Shown: positions 47,660 to 56,857 of the stretch, piece after piece | Numbering within the stretch: position 1 is the stretch's first letter | Layout: each line of letters begins with the position of its first letter | Assembly (NCBI GenBank): GCA_045613945.1 | Contig: JAZLBZ010000052.1 | Location: forward strand, 9,139 to 73,138 | Reading direction: 5' to 3' | DNA length: 64,000 nt | Source: HGM04593 sp045613945 | Lineage (GTDB): Bacteria; Bacteroidota; Bacteroidia; Bacteroidales; Bacteroidaceae | Notes under the pieces: model-generated | What the model was told of the DNA's origin: nothing | The model's input: the letters and a program-made list of their open reading frames with translations, nothing else | Database searches by the model: none | Made by a program: the position numbers and the translations under genes

Positions 47660-50407
47660 ATGAAGGATAAGGCATTGGGTTTTCTGTTGGCAATGATGTT
47701 GTACTTGGCCGCCTCTATTGGGGTGTCGGCCAACAATTTGTCGTTTTTGCCCGGTGCTGTTCCCTTTATGCTGCAGGATACGCTGCTTGTCGATACACTG
47801 GCCGCCGACACGTTGGCTGTGGCGGTTGATTCCCTAAAGACAACTAAACCAAAGAAGGATGCAATTGATGCTCCGGTATTCTATGAGAGTACAGACTCAA
47901 TGGTGTGGTCAACCAACGGTAATGCGTTCCTGTATGGTAGCGGCAAGGTTGTCTATGACAAGATTGAACTGACAGCCGATATTATCTCAATGAACATGGA
48001 CAGCAGTATTGTCCACGCTTTTGGTCGTGCCGATTCTGCAGGCGTTGTGACTGGCTTTCCTGTCTTTGTGGATGGCGGAACACCCTACGAGTCGGAGCGG
48101 ATGAGTTATAATTTCAAGAACCGCAAGGGATTCATCAGTAATGTATATACCCAGCAGGGTGATGGATTCCTCATGGGCGGCAAGACCAAGAAGGATTCTA
48201 CCAATGTCTTTTATTCGCAGGACGGTATGTACACGACTTGCGATGCCGAGCATCCTCATTTCTACATAAAGCTTACCAGGGCAAAGGTGCGCCCCAAGAA
48301 GGATGTTGTCTCGGGCCCTCTGTATATGGTGGTGGAGGATGTGCCCTTGCCGCTGGCATTGCCTTTCGGTTATTTTCCGTTTACAAGCAAGTATTCGTCG
48401 GGAATAATCATGCCTTCATATGGTGATGAACTTGAACGAGGCTTTTATTTGCGTGATGGAGGATACTATTTTGCCATAAGCGACAAATTTGACCTGAAAC
48501 TGACGGGTGAGATATATACCAAAGGTTCTTGGGGAGTTGGAGCGGCATCATCTTATGCTAAGCGCTATAAGTACTCGGGTAGCGTGAACCTCAGTTATCT
48601 TGTTACAAAAAACGGAGAAAAGGGCTTGCCCGACTATACGGTCAGCAAGAACTTCAGGATTGGATGGAGTCACAGGCAGGATGCAAAGGCGCACCCAAAC
48701 AGCAATTTCTCGGCAAGCGTGAATTTCTCAACTGCGAACTATGAGCGTTCGAATCTTACCAGTCTTTATAACCCGGTGCTCAGTTCACAGAGTGTGAGGA
48801 CTTCGAGTGTGAGCTATTCGCGCACATTCCCGTCCATAGGACTCACTTTGTCGACGTCAATGAACGTGTCGCAGAATGTGAAGGACTCAATAATATCATT
48901 GAACTTCCCCAGTCTGAATGTCTCTCTGTCAAAGAAATATCCTTTCAAGCGCAAGAAAAGAATGGGCGACGAGCGCTGGTATGAGAAGATTGCATTGTCA
49001 TATAGCGGTCAGTTCAACAATAGCATATCGGCCAAAGAGTATGAAATCCTGAAATCGGATTTGTTGACAGACTGGAGCAATGGCGTGAAGCATAACATTC
49101 CAATCAGCGCGACATTCCAACTGTTTGACCATATAAACATCACACCAAGTTTTAACTATACCGAGCGTTGGTACTTCAAGAAGGTTAACCAGTCGTGGAG
49201 CGAGATGACGAACAGCGTGGTGCGCGATACTGTGGGCGGCTTTTACAGGGTATATAACTTCAATCTTTCGGTTTCGGCAAACACCACGCTCTACGGTTTC
49301 TACAAGCCGGCAAGTTTCATAAAGAACAGCAGGGTGCATGCGGTGCGCCATGTCTTCAAACCGTCGCTATCATTCAGTTATGCTCCTGATTTTGGCAATG
49401 AATGGTTTGGCTTCTATGATACTTATGTCTACACTGATGAAAAGGGCGAGGTCCGTACAGTGGAGTATTCTCCTTATCAGGGTGCAATGTATGGCATTCC
49501 CTCAAAAGGCAGGACTGGTAGTGTGTCGTTGAATGTCAGCAACAATGTCGAGATGAAATGGCGCACAAAGAACGACTCTTTGAAGAAGATTAGTATCATT
49601 GATGAAATCGGAGGCTCGCTCTCGTACAATCTTGCGGCAAAGACAAAGCCCTGGAGTAACCTGAATACCCGTTTAAGGCTGAAATTGACAAAGAATTATA
49701 CTTTCAACTTCAATGCTACATGGGCAACATATGCCTATGAATTCAATGACAAGGGACAGGTTGTTGTGGGCGACAGGACAGAGTGGTCGTATGGCCGTTT
49801 TGGCCGTTTCCAGGGAATGAGCCATAACTTGTCATATACATTGAATAACCGTACTTTCGTGAGAATGAAGGAGTGGTTCAAGAGTAAGTTTGGAGGTGAA
49901 AAGGACGAGGAGGGAGAACTCGCCTCGGGCGATAAAAAACCGGATGCTGCAGCAGGTGAGATGAAGGGCGGGCGTAATGCCGGCAAAAAGGCAAAGAAGG
50001 CCGATGTGGATGACGATGGCTATATGCCGTTCAAGTTCCCCTGGAGTTTATCATTGTCATATGGTATAACGATGTCTGAGAATAGGGGAGCCGAAATTAA
50101 TCTGAAAACGATGCGCTATCCATATATGTTCACCCAGAACCTGAATATTTCGGGTAATATCGGAATATCGGATAACTGGCGCATAAACTTTACGTCGGGA
50201 TACAATTTCGAACATCGCAAGCTTACAACTACTACAATGAACATATCGCGCGACTTGCACTGCTTTGAGATGTCGTGTGGTATTGTGCTTGCGCCTTATA
50301 CGTCGTTCAATTTCTGTTTTAGAGCAACGTCGCAGATGCTTGCCGATGCCCTCAAGATTGAGAAACGAAGCAGCCAGAGTTCAAATGTACAGTGGTATAA
50401 CGACTGA
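47660..50407 (+). CDS. lptD: LPS assembly outer membrane protein LptD (Bacteroidetes type)
   Basis: A 915-residue exported protein that should place lipopolysaccharide in the outer leaflet of the outer membrane together with LptE. Signal peptide about 1-24. An OstA/LptA-like N-terminal domain (about 75-225: NAFLYGSGKVVYDKIELTAD, MSYNFKNRKGFISNVYTQQGDG, YTTCDAEHPHFYIKLTRAKV) leads into the barrel entrance (LPLALPFGYFP, SGIIMPSYGDELERGFYLRDGGYYFAI). A large beta-barrel follows, with a charged Lys/Glu/Asp-rich insertion near residues 750-795 (GEKDEEGELASGDKK and on). Long for LptD but usual for Bacteroidetes. A bidirectional terminator follows. Confidence 0.9.
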   Translation: MKDKALGFLLAMMLYLAASIGVSANNLSFLPGAVPFMLQDTLLVDTLAADTLAVAVDSLKTTKPKKDAIDAPVFYESTDSMVWSTNGNAFLYGSGKVVYDKIELTADIISMNMDSSIVHAFGRADSAGVVTGFPVFVDGGTPYESERMSYNFKNRKGFISNVYTQQGDGFLMGGKTKKDSTNVFYSQDGMYTTCDAEHPHFYIKLTRAKVRPKKDVVSGPLYMVVEDVPLPLALPFGYFPFTSKYSSGIIMPSYGDELERGFYLRDGGYYFAISDKFDLKLTGEIYTKGSWGVGAASSYAKRYKYSGSVNLSYLVTKNGEKGLPDYTVSKNFRIGWSHRQDAKAHPNSNFSASVNFSTANYERSNLTSLYNPVLSSQSVRTSSVSYSRTFPSIGLTLSTSMNVSQNVKDSIISLNFPSLNVSLSKKYPFKRKKRMGDERWYEKIALSYSGQFNNSISAKEYEILKSDLLTDWSNGVKHNIPISATFQLFDHINITPSFNYTERWYFKKVNQSWSEMTNSVVRDTVGGFYRVYNFNLSVSANTTLYGFYKPASFIKNSRVHAVRHVFKPSLSFSYAPDFGNEWFGFYDTYVYTDEKGEVRTVEYSPYQGAMYGIPSKGRTGSVSLNVSNNVEMKWRTKNDSLKKISIIDEIGGSLSYNLAAKTKPWSNLNTRLRLKLTKNYTFNFNATWATYAYEFNDKGQVVVGDRTEWSYGRFGRFQGMSHNLSYTLNNRTFVRMKEWFKSKFGGEKDEEGELASGDKKPDAAAGEMKGGRNAGKKAKKADVDDDGYMPFKFPWSLSLSYGITMSENRGAEINLKTMRYPYMFTQNLNISGNIGISDNWRINFTSGYNFEHRKLTTTTMNISRDLHCFEMSCGIVLAPYTSFNFCFRATSQMLADALKIEKRSSQSSNVQWYND

Positions 50408-50411
50408 TATA

Positions 50412-50459
50412 ATATACAATAATGGCGCCTGTCGCATGACGGGCGCCATTATTGTATAT
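50412..50459. terminator. Bidirectional terminator between lptD and ung
   Basis: ATATACAATAATGGCGCC and its exact complement form an 18-bp stem with a 12-nt loop, between two converging genes. Confidence 0.87.
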
Positions 50460-50471
50460 CTTATGTAATAG

Positions 50472-51137
50472 TTACCAGATTATCTCGCTTTTTCCCTGCT
50501 CCTTCAGGTATTCGTTTGCTGTGCTGAAATGGTGGTTCCCGAAGAATCCTTGATATGCCGACAGGGGTGAGGGGTGGGGTGACGAGAGTACAAGGTGCCT
50601 GCTGCGGTCAATGAATGCACCCTTTTTCTGTGCATAACTTCCCCAAAGGATGAATACTATGCCGTTGCGGCGCGATGCCAGTTCGCGTATGGCAGCGTCG
50701 GTGAACTCTTCCCAACCGCGTTTCTGATGCGAGCCAGCCTGCGCGGCGCGCACTGTCAGTGTGGCATTAAGCAGCAGTACGCCCTGATCGCTCCAGCGTG
50801 TGAGGTCGCCGTCCTGTGGAATGGGGGTGCCCAAGTCGTTCTGAATCTCCTTGAAGATATTTAGCAATGATGGTGGAAAGGCAACTCCTTTGTTTACTGA
50901 GAAACAGAGCCCGTTAGCCTGTCCCGCACCGTGATAGGGGTCTTGTCCAAGTATCACCACTTTTACCTTGTCGAACGGGCAGTGCTCAAAAGCATTGAAT
51001 ATTAGTCTCGCAGGCGGGTATATTGGAGTGTTGCCGTTGTATTCCTCTTTTACAAATTGTGTGAGTCTTGCAAAATAATCCTTCTTGAATTCGTCAACAA
51101 GTACCTCTTTCCAGCCCTGCTCAATCTTTACGTCCAT
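50472..51137 (-). CDS. ung: Uracil-DNA glycosylase
   Basis: A 221-residue family 1 uracil-DNA glycosylase that removes uracil from DNA. The water-activating Asp66 is in GQDPYHG, the uracil-binding part is GLCFSVN, LLNATLTVR follows, and the DNA-intercalation loop is SSPHPSPLSAYQGF, which holds the catalytic His. Usual length. It starts 6 bp after asnA and is probably cotranscribed with it. Confidence 0.96.
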   Translation of the reverse strand: MDVKIEQGWKEVLVDEFKKDYFARLTQFVKEEYNGNTPIYPPARLIFNAFEHCPFDKVKVVILGQDPYHGAGQANGLCFSVNKGVAFPPSLLNIFKEIQNDLGTPIPQDGDLTRWSDQGVLLLNATLTVRAAQAGSHQKRGWEEFTDAAIRELASRRNGIVFILWGSYAQKKGAFIDRSRHLVLSSPHPSPLSAYQGFFGNHHFSTANEYLKEQGKSEIIW

Positions 51138-51143
51138 ATATTA

Positions 51144-52181
51144 TTATATAATAGGTATGTTCAGTTCCTTGCATTTTTGGCGCATTTCATCGGGCCAAAT
51201 GCTTGACTGTATTTCGCCAATGTGGGCTTTCTTTAGCAGCAGCATACACAGACGCGATTGTCCGATACCTCCACCTATGCTCAATGGCAGTTCGTCATTC
51301 AGCATACGGCGGTGGAAGTAGAGTTCCTTGCGCTCCTCCTTGCCCGATTTCTTCAACTGACGCAATAACGCTTCGCGGTCAACACGTATGCCCATTGATG
51401 AGAGTTCCATAGCCTTGCCAAGAACGTCGCTCCAAATCATAAGGTCACCGTTGAGGCCATAGTAACCATCCTCGTTTGTTGTGCTGTAGTCATCGTAGTC
51501 GGGTGCACGGTTGTCGTGGGGTATGCCGTCGCCAAGTTCGTTGCCAATGCCGATGATGAACACTGCTCCATGCTCTTTGGTGATAGCCTCCTCGCGTTCT
51601 TTGGGAGTCAGCGTGGGGTATTTGAGGCGGAGTTCTTCACTGTGTATGAATGTTATCTCCTCGGGGAGGGATGGGCGCAACTGTGGGTAATTCTCGCTGA
51701 GGGCAAACTCTGTGTGCAGGATGGCCGAGTAGATGTCACGGACTATCTTGCGCAGGAACTCGGTTGTGCGCTCTTCGGTGCTTATTACACGTTCCCAGTC
51801 CCACTGGTCAACGTAGAGCGAGTGCAGGTTGTCAAGTTCCTCGTGTGCGCGTATGGCGTTCATGTCGGTATATATGCCATAGCCCTGTGCAATGTTGTAC
51901 TCGGCAAGTGTCACACGTTTCCATTTGGCCAGCGAGTGAACTACTTCGGCTACTGCGCCGTTCATGTCCTGAATGGGGAAACTCACAGCATTCTCATATC
52001 CGTTAAGGTCGTCGTTCAGGCCGGTGCCCTGGAGCACGAAAAGCGGAGCTGTAACTCGGCGCAGGCGCAGCGAGGATGAGAGGTTCAACTGGAATGTCTC
52101 CTTAATCTGTTTGATGGCCAGTTCGGTTTGCTTTAGGTCGAGCAGCGGCTTGTATTCCTGTGGTAGTTTGTATAATTTCAT
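51144..52181 (-). CDS. asnA: Aspartate-ammonia ligase
   Basis: A 345-residue ammonia-dependent asparagine synthetase. Family landmarks are LNDDLNGYENAVSFPI, VVHSLAKWKR, GIYTDMNAIRAHEELDNLHSLYVDQWDWERVI, and near the end LPLSIGGGIGQSRLCMLLL. It makes asparagine from aspartate, ammonia and ATP. A -7-like TATCTTTG lies at 52268-52275 on the minus strand. ung follows after 6 bp. Confidence 0.96.
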   Translation of the reverse strand: MKLYKLPQEYKPLLDLKQTELAIKQIKETFQLNLSSSLRLRRVTAPLFVLQGTGLNDDLNGYENAVSFPIQDMNGAVAEVVHSLAKWKRVTLAEYNIAQGYGIYTDMNAIRAHEELDNLHSLYVDQWDWERVISTEERTTEFLRKIVRDIYSAILHTEFALSENYPQLRPSLPEEITFIHSEELRLKYPTLTPKEREEAITKEHGAVFIIGIGNELGDGIPHDNRAPDYDDYSTTNEDGYYGLNGDLMIWSDVLGKAMELSSMGIRVDREALLRQLKKSGKEERKELYFHRRMLNDELPLSIGGGIGQSRLCMLLLKKAHIGEIQSSIWPDEMRQKCKELNIPII

Positions 52182-52267
52182 CTTGCTTTTGACAAATTGT
52201 TTTTGTTTTGTCTGTTTTTGTTGTATTTTTTTGTATCGCAGAAAGTGTTTTGCTTTCTTATTATTGG

Positions 52268-52275
52268 CAAAGATA
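52268..52275 (-). promoter_or_regulatory. Possible -7 element for asnA
   Basis: TATCTTTG on the minus strand, 87 bp before the asnA start. No TTG at the proper distance. Confidence 0.35.
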
Positions 52276-52368
52276 TATGATTTGTTTTAAAAATGCTAAT
52301 AAAATACAATGAAACAATGCTTCTCTTTGTTATTTCTTTTATCTTTCTCTTTTTTGTTGAATATGCAA

Positions 52369-52398
52369 TTGTTACTTTGCAAATTATTATTATCTTCG
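52369..52398 (+). promoter_or_regulatory. Bacteroidetes-type promoter of tRNA-Arg
   Basis: TTG, 19-nt spacer, TATCTTCG, ending 26 bp before the mature 5' end of the tRNA. Confidence 0.72.
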
Positions 52399-52424
52399 CA
52401 GTCGCAATTTGTGGAATTGCCGAC

Positions 52425-52498
52425 GGCCCTGTAGCTTAGCTGAATAGAGCATTAGATTCCGGTTCTGAAGGTCGTGGGTTTGAATCCCACCGGGGTCA
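52425..52498 (+). tRNA. tRNA-Arg (anticodon CCG)
   Basis: A 74-nt cloverleaf folds completely: acceptor GGCCCTG/CGGGGTC (with two G-T pairs) and discriminator A; D arm GCTT/GAGC; anticodon stem TTAGA/TCTGA with loop TTCCGGT, anticodon CCG at 52459-52461; T arm GTGGG/CCCAC with loop TTTGAAT. The 3' CCA is not fully encoded (CCT follows). It reads the CGG arginine codon. It has a consensus promoter and a palindromic terminator shared with the converging glycosyltransferase gene. Confidence 0.93.
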
Positions 52499-52507
52499 CC
52501 TGTTGCA

Positions 52508-52549
52508 AAAAAAAGAGAAATGACAAAATTTTGTCATTTCTCTTTTTTT
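52508..52549. terminator. 42-bp perfect palindromic terminator for tRNA-Arg and the glycosyltransferase gene
   Basis: AAAAAAAGAGAAATGACAAA and its complement form an uninterrupted palindrome centred between 52528 and 52529. The stop codon and last codons of the minus-strand glycosyltransferase gene lie inside its right half. Confidence 0.87.
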
Positions 52550-53295
52550 GCCCTTAAATCCTTTTCTATGATTTTTGCAACGGTGAACACCTGGTATGTG
52601 GCATCCATGTATGCCTTTACCAGTCCTCGCCGGCCCTGGATGATTCCTCCTTTTATGATGTATGCGCGGAAGAAACGCCACAGTGGTCTGTAGAAAAGAG
52701 CCCACATTCCATATTTTTTATGTGCCTTTCTTGTGACCTCATTGTCGCTGTATGTGTTGGCCTTGCTTATCTGCTGCTGTATCGTCTCGTCGGCAAGGTG
52801 CTTGATCTTGAAACGCAACGGGGCTTTCTCAACCGTACCGTCTATTCGTGGAACAGCATGGATCGTGTGTGGCCAGTCAACCTTGTCGCGTTTCATAAAG
52901 CGCAACTGGAAGTCGTGGGTGAGCCTGCTGTTGACATACTCGCCCAGGAACATATTGTGCCTTGAAATGAATAGTCCTGTTGGACAATTGGGCTGCTGGG
53001 TTATCTTGTAGAGGTACTCGCGCAACTGGGGGGTGATGACTTCGTCGGCGTCAACAACCAGCACCCATTCGTGGGTGGCCTGGCTTATTGCAAAATTGCG
53101 CGCAGGCTCCACAATTGTGATGTTGCCTTTGGGAAATGTGGTAATCCGGCAACCATACTTCTTTGCTATTTCAATGGTGCTGTCGGTGCTCTCCATGTCG
53201 CACACGACAACCTCATCGAAACTCTTTACCGATTCAAGTACCTGTGCAAGGTGCTTTTCGGCGTTATATGTGTTGATTACTACAGATATCGGCAT
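52534..53295 (-). CDS. Family 2 glycosyltransferase (WaaE/KdtX-like)
   Basis: A 253-residue cytoplasmic or membrane-associated GT2 enzyme. The nucleotide-binding start is ISVVINTYNAEKHLAQVLES, followed by VCDMESTDST and the metal-binding DAD motif (Asp82, Asp84 in VVDADEV). Residues RNFAISQATHEWVL and the C-terminal basic part match the WaaE/KdtX branch that adds glucose to LPS core or similar surface glycans. It follows proS by 6 bp. The acceptor is unknown, but an envelope role fits the region. The coding sequence ends inside a palindromic terminator. Confidence 0.86.
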   Translation of the reverse strand: MPISVVINTYNAEKHLAQVLESVKSFDEVVVCDMESTDSTIEIAKKYGCRITTFPKGNITIVEPARNFAISQATHEWVLVVDADEVITPQLREYLYKITQQPNCPTGLFISRHNMFLGEYVNSRLTHDFQLRFMKRDKVDWPHTIHAVPRIDGTVEKAPLRFKIKHLADETIQQQISKANTYSDNEVTRKAHKKYGMWALFYRPLWRFFRAYIIKGGIIQGRRGLVKAYMDATYQVFTVAKIIEKDLRAKKEK

Positions 53296-53301
53296 AATTT
53301 A

Positions 53302-54780
53302 TCAATAAGCTCTTGCGAAGAGTACGCGGCGTGCCGAAGGCTTGCCTGTTACCATGCAGGTGCCCGGTGTCTCGTCCCAGCCCAATGGGATACAACGTAT
53401 TGTTGCCTTTGTCTCGTTCTTGATCTGCTCCTCGGTCTCGGGAGTGCCGTCCCAGTGTGCAAGGATGAAACCGCCTTTCTCAATCTCGGTCTTGAACTCC
53501 TCATAGGTGTCGACACTGCGTGTGTTTGCCTCGCGCATTGCGAGTGCCTTGCGGTGCAGGTTTGCCTGGATATCGTCGAGCAGTTCCTTTACATATGCTG
53601 TGATGCCCTCAATTGAGCGTGTCTCCTTCTCGAGAGTGTCGCGGCGCATAACCTCGATTGTGCCGTTCTCAATGTCGCGTGCGCCAAGTACAAGGCGAAC
53701 AGGAACACCCTTGAGTTCATACTCGGCAAACTTGAAACCGGGGCGCTTGTTGTCGGCGTCGTCGAACTTCACTGTAATGCCCATCTTCTTGAGCTCGGCA
53801 ATCATTGGGTCTGTTGTCTCCTTGATTTTTGCAAGCTGCTCCTCGTTCTTGCATATTGGCACAATTACAACCTGTATTGGTGCGAGTGCAGGTGGCAATA
53901 CAAGGCCGTTATCGTCAGAGTGTGTCATGATGAGAGCACCCATCAAGCGTGTAGATACACCCCATGATGTAGCCCAAACGTACTCGAGATTGTTGTTCTT
54001 GTCAACGAACTGCACGTTGAATGCCTTTGCAAAGTTCTGTCCCAAGAAGTGTGATGTACCGCACTGGAGTGCCTTGCCATCCTGCATCATGCCCTCAATG
54101 GTGTATGTGTCGAGTGCGCCGGCAAAACGCTCGTTAGCCGACTTTACGCCCATTACAACAGGCAATGCCATGTAGTTGTTTGCAAAGTCGTTGTATACGT
54201 GGAGCATGGTCTGTGCCTCTTTCTCGGCCTCTTCGCGTGTAGCGTGGGCTGTGTGGCCCTCCTGCCACAAGAACTCGGCTGTGCGCAGGAAAAGGCGTGT
54301 ACGCATTTCCCAACGCATTACGTTTGCCCACTGGTTTACCATGATGGGCAGGTCGCGGTATGACTGGATCCAGTTCTTGTATGTACTCCAGATGATTGTC
54401 TCCGATGTGGGGCGGATGATCATCTCCTCCTCGAGTCGTGCTGCAGGGTCAACAACTACACCGCTGCCATCCTCGGCATTCTTCAGACGGTAGTGTGTAA
54501 CGACTGCGCACTCTTTGGCGAATCCTTCAACGTGCTCTGCCTCGCGGCTGAGGTATGACTTTGGAATGAGCATTGGGAAATATGCGTTCACGTGTCCGGT
54601 CTCCTTGAACATGTCGTCAAGTGTACGCTGTATCTTTTCCCAGATAGCATATCCATAAGGTTTGATTACCATACATCCTCTCACTGGTGACTGCTCGGCA
54701 AGATCTGCCTTGATTACCAGGTCGTTATACCACTGCGAATAACTCTCGCTGCGCTTTGTAAGATCTTTTAGTTCGGCCAT
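53302..54780 (-). CDS. proS: Prolyl-tRNA synthetase (archaeal/eukaryote-like type)
   Basis: A 492-residue class II synthetase. Motif 2 and 3 parts are visible: RPTSETIIWSTYKNWIQSYRDLP, WANVMRWEMRTRLFLRTAEFLWQEGHTAHAT and CGTSHFLGQNFAKAFNVQF. The anticodon-binding domain starts near 285 and a C-terminal zinc-binding-like domain ends in Tyr, typical of the ProS type 3 form without an editing insertion. It charges tRNA-Pro. It leads an operon with the GT2 gene. Confidence 0.96.
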   Translation of the reverse strand: MAELKDLTKRSESYSQWYNDLVIKADLAEQSPVRGCMVIKPYGYAIWEKIQRTLDDMFKETGHVNAYFPMLIPKSYLSREAEHVEGFAKECAVVTHYRLKNAEDGSGVVVDPAARLEEEMIIRPTSETIIWSTYKNWIQSYRDLPIMVNQWANVMRWEMRTRLFLRTAEFLWQEGHTAHATREEAEKEAQTMLHVYNDFANNYMALPVVMGVKSANERFAGALDTYTIEGMMQDGKALQCGTSHFLGQNFAKAFNVQFVDKNNNLEYVWATSWGVSTRLMGALIMTHSDDNGLVLPPALAPIQVVIVPICKNEEQLAKIKETTDPMIAELKKMGITVKFDDADNKRPGFKFAEYELKGVPVRLVLGARDIENGTIEVMRRDTLEKETRSIEGITAYVKELLDDIQANLHRKALAMREANTRSVDTYEEFKTEIEKGGFILAHWDGTPETEEQIKNETKATIRCIPLGWDETPGTCMVTGKPSARRVLFARAY

Positions 54781-54816
54781 ATATTTTTGTTTTTTTTATG
54801 TTCTTTTACTAAAGTG

Positions 54817-54824
54817 CAAAAATA
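54817..54824 (-). promoter_or_regulatory. Possible -7 element for proS
   Basis: TATTTTTG on the minus strand, 37 bp before the start codon; no -33 TTG at correct spacing. Confidence 0.4.
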
Positions 54825-54906
54825 CGAAATATATTGATATAATAACGAATTTCACACGGTTGTTTTTGCTGCTACTCTAATTTATCTTTAATAAATGTGG
54901 CGATGG

Positions 54907-54937
54907 TTGCCGGAAATGATATTTTTAGTTAACTTTG
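54907..54937 (+). promoter_or_regulatory. Bacteroidetes-type promoter of the OmpA lipoprotein gene
   Basis: TTG, 20-nt spacer, TAACTTTG, 31 bp before the start codon. Confidence 0.75.
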
Positions 54938-54968
54938 CACATAGATTGAAACTAAAAAATATACAGAT

Positions 54969-55676
54969 ATGAAATTCGTAAAGACTATTTGTGTGGTGCT
55001 CTCTTCAGCACTTCTTCTTTCAAGTTGTGGAACCTGGAGTAATTTGGCAAAGGGGACAACCATTGGTGCTGCAAGTGGTGCGGCCGGTGGTGCTCTGCTT
55101 GGTGCCCTTATTGGCAAGTTTACCGGCAAGACAGGTGTGGGCGCAGCAGTGGGTGCGGCAGTTGGTACTGCTGTGGGCGCAGGAACAGGTGCCTTGATTG
55201 GCAAGAGAATGGACAATGCCGCCGAGGCTGCAGCGCTTGTTGAGAGTGCTACGGTTGAGACTATTACCGATGCAAACAACCTTACTGCTGTTAAGGTGAC
55301 CTTTGACTCGGGTGTTCTTTTTGCAACAAACAAGTTCTCTTTGAACAAGAGTGCACAGGAGAACCTTGCAGAGTTTGCAAAGGTGCTTATTGAGTACAGT
55401 GATGCCGATGTTGTTGTGTATGGTCACACCGATTCTACCGGTAGCGATGCTATCAATGACCCATTGTCTGTGAAGCGTGCTCAGGCTGTGTCTGACTACC
55501 TTTTGTCAAAAGGTGTGGCCGAGAACCAGATAAAGAGCGTTGAGGGCTTTGGCTCAAAACAGCCTGTTGCTGACAATTCAACAGCAGAGGGCCGTGCCGC
55601 GAACCGCCGAGTAGAAATTTACATGTATGCTAGTGCCGAGATGATTGAAGCGGCAAATAACGGTACATTGGAATAA
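54969..55676 (+). CDS. OmpA family lipoprotein with glycine-zipper region (YiaD-like)
   Basis: A 235-residue outer membrane lipoprotein: signal with lipobox LSSC (Cys20), then a Gly/Ala-rich glycine-zipper region (about 28-80, repeated GAAxGAxxG) that may insert in or associate with the membrane. The OmpA C-terminal peptidoglycan-binding domain (about 100-225) has VVVYGHTDSTGSDAINDPLS, KRAQAVSDYLL and AEGRAANRRVEI, including the Asp and Arg that bind diaminopimelate. It tethers the outer membrane to peptidoglycan. Single-gene unit with its own consensus promoter and a strong terminator. Confidence 0.93.
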   Translation: MKFVKTICVVLSSALLLSSCGTWSNLAKGTTIGAASGAAGGALLGALIGKFTGKTGVGAAVGAAVGTAVGAGTGALIGKRMDNAAEAAALVESATVETITDANNLTAVKVTFDSGVLFATNKFSLNKSAQENLAEFAKVLIEYSDADVVVYGHTDSTGSDAINDPLSVKRAQAVSDYLLSKGVAENQIKSVEGFGSKQPVADNSTAEGRAANRRVEIYMYASAEMIEAANNGTLE

Positions 55677-55691
55677 TTGATTGGTTCAGAT

Positions 55692-55734
55692 ATACAGAGA
55701 GAAGCCCGGGACTGTCCCGGGCTTCTCTCTGTAT
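55692..55734 (+). terminator. Terminator of the OmpA lipoprotein gene
   Basis: A 20-bp perfect stem with core GAAGCCCGGGA/TCCCGGGCTTC and a 3-nt loop, 15 bp after the stop. Confidence 0.87.
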
Positions 55735-55794
55735 TACAATGTCATTATTATTTGCCATAGGAAATGGCGATTTTTTATTTTTGAAAAAAAAGTA

Positions 55795-55802
55795 TATTTT
55801 TG
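55795..55802 (+). promoter_or_regulatory. Possible -7 element for the acyltransferase gene
   Basis: TATTTTTG, 32 bp before the start codon, in an A/T-rich stretch. The -33 TTG is not at standard spacing. Confidence 0.4.
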
Positions 55803-55834
55803 TGGCTGTTAAAATGAAAATGTGAGTTGCTCTT

Positions 55835-56782
55835 ATGAAAGCAATACTGTACTATATCGCGCTGTCTCTTCTGTTTGTCCTTAACAAACTGCCGTTCTGC
55901 ATTGTATATCTGATTTCCGATATTCTGTATCTTCTTGTGTATTATGTTGTGCGTTACCGCAGGAATGTTGTGCGCGACAATCTTGTCAAATCATTCCCCG
56001 AGAAGGACATTAAGGAGATTAAGAAGATTGAACGTGAGTTCTATGCGGCGCTTTGTGACTATTTTGTGGAGGCAATCAAGCTCTATGGCATGAGCGAGAA
56101 ACAGATACGCAAGAGAATGGTGTTCACCGGTCTTGATGATGTCAGCCGCATGGTGGAGCAGGGACACTCATGTGTCTGTTACATGGGCCATTTCATAAAT
56201 TGGGAATACGTGACATCTCTTTCTCTCTATTTCAAGGATGATGATGTGGTGGTTGGTGATATATATCATCCTTTGGAGAACAAGCGCTTTGACAGTTTGA
56301 TGAAAAAGGTAAGAGACCAATATGGCGCCGAGTCAATTACAATGGCCAATACCTTGCGCAGGATAGTGCAGATTGTAAAGGAAAAGAAAAAATATGTCAT
56401 AGGATTCATTGCAGACCAGGTTCCTACTTGGGAGTCAATCAACCATTGGGTTGACTTCCTGCATCGTGATACTCCCGTCTTTACCGGAACAGAGAAGATT
56501 GCACGCCGCACCCAGGCCTCGCTGTTTTTTGTCAGGATGAAACGTGTGAAACGAGGCTATTATACGGCTCATTTTGAACTTTTTGCCGAGGATGCCTCGA
56601 TGATGGCAGAGTTTGAGCCCACGAACCGCTACTATGAACTGCTGGAGAGTGAAATAAAGGCGGTTCCCGAACTGTGGCTCTGGACCCATAAGCGCTGGAA
56701 ACGTACACGCGCCGGCTATGAGAAGCGTGAGAAAATACGCATAGAAGGACGAAAGCGCCTTGTGGAAAAAAATAGCAAGTAA
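55835..56782 (+). CDS. LpxL/HtrB-family lipid A acyltransferase
   Basis: A 315-residue inner membrane acyltransferase expected to add a secondary acyl chain to lipid A. It has one or two N-terminal hydrophobic helices (about 5-38), NVVRDNLVKSFPEK typical of the LpxL family, and the catalytic HX4E motif HFINWE (His119, Glu124). Later landmarks are IGFIADQVPTWESINHWVDFL and ELWLWTHKRWKR. Bacteroidetes usually have one such late acyltransferase. It follows the OmpA gene but has its own probable promoter. Confidence 0.9.
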   Translation: MKAILYYIALSLLFVLNKLPFCIVYLISDILYLLVYYVVRYRRNVVRDNLVKSFPEKDIKEIKKIEREFYAALCDYFVEAIKLYGMSEKQIRKRMVFTGLDDVSRMVEQGHSCVCYMGHFINWEYVTSLSLYFKDDDVVVGDIYHPLENKRFDSLMKKVRDQYGAESITMANTLRRIVQIVKEKKKYVIGFIADQVPTWESINHWVDFLHRDTPVFTGTEKIARRTQASLFFVRMKRVKRGYYTAHFELFAEDASMMAEFEPTNRYYELLESEIKAVPELWLWTHKRWKRTRAGYEKREKIRIEGRKRLVEKNSK

Positions 56783-56857
56783 TATCTATAGTGTAACTTG
56801 TAATTTGTGCATTGTGCACTGCTATTTCATACAGTGGCGCTGCTGTTGCCGGCGCTG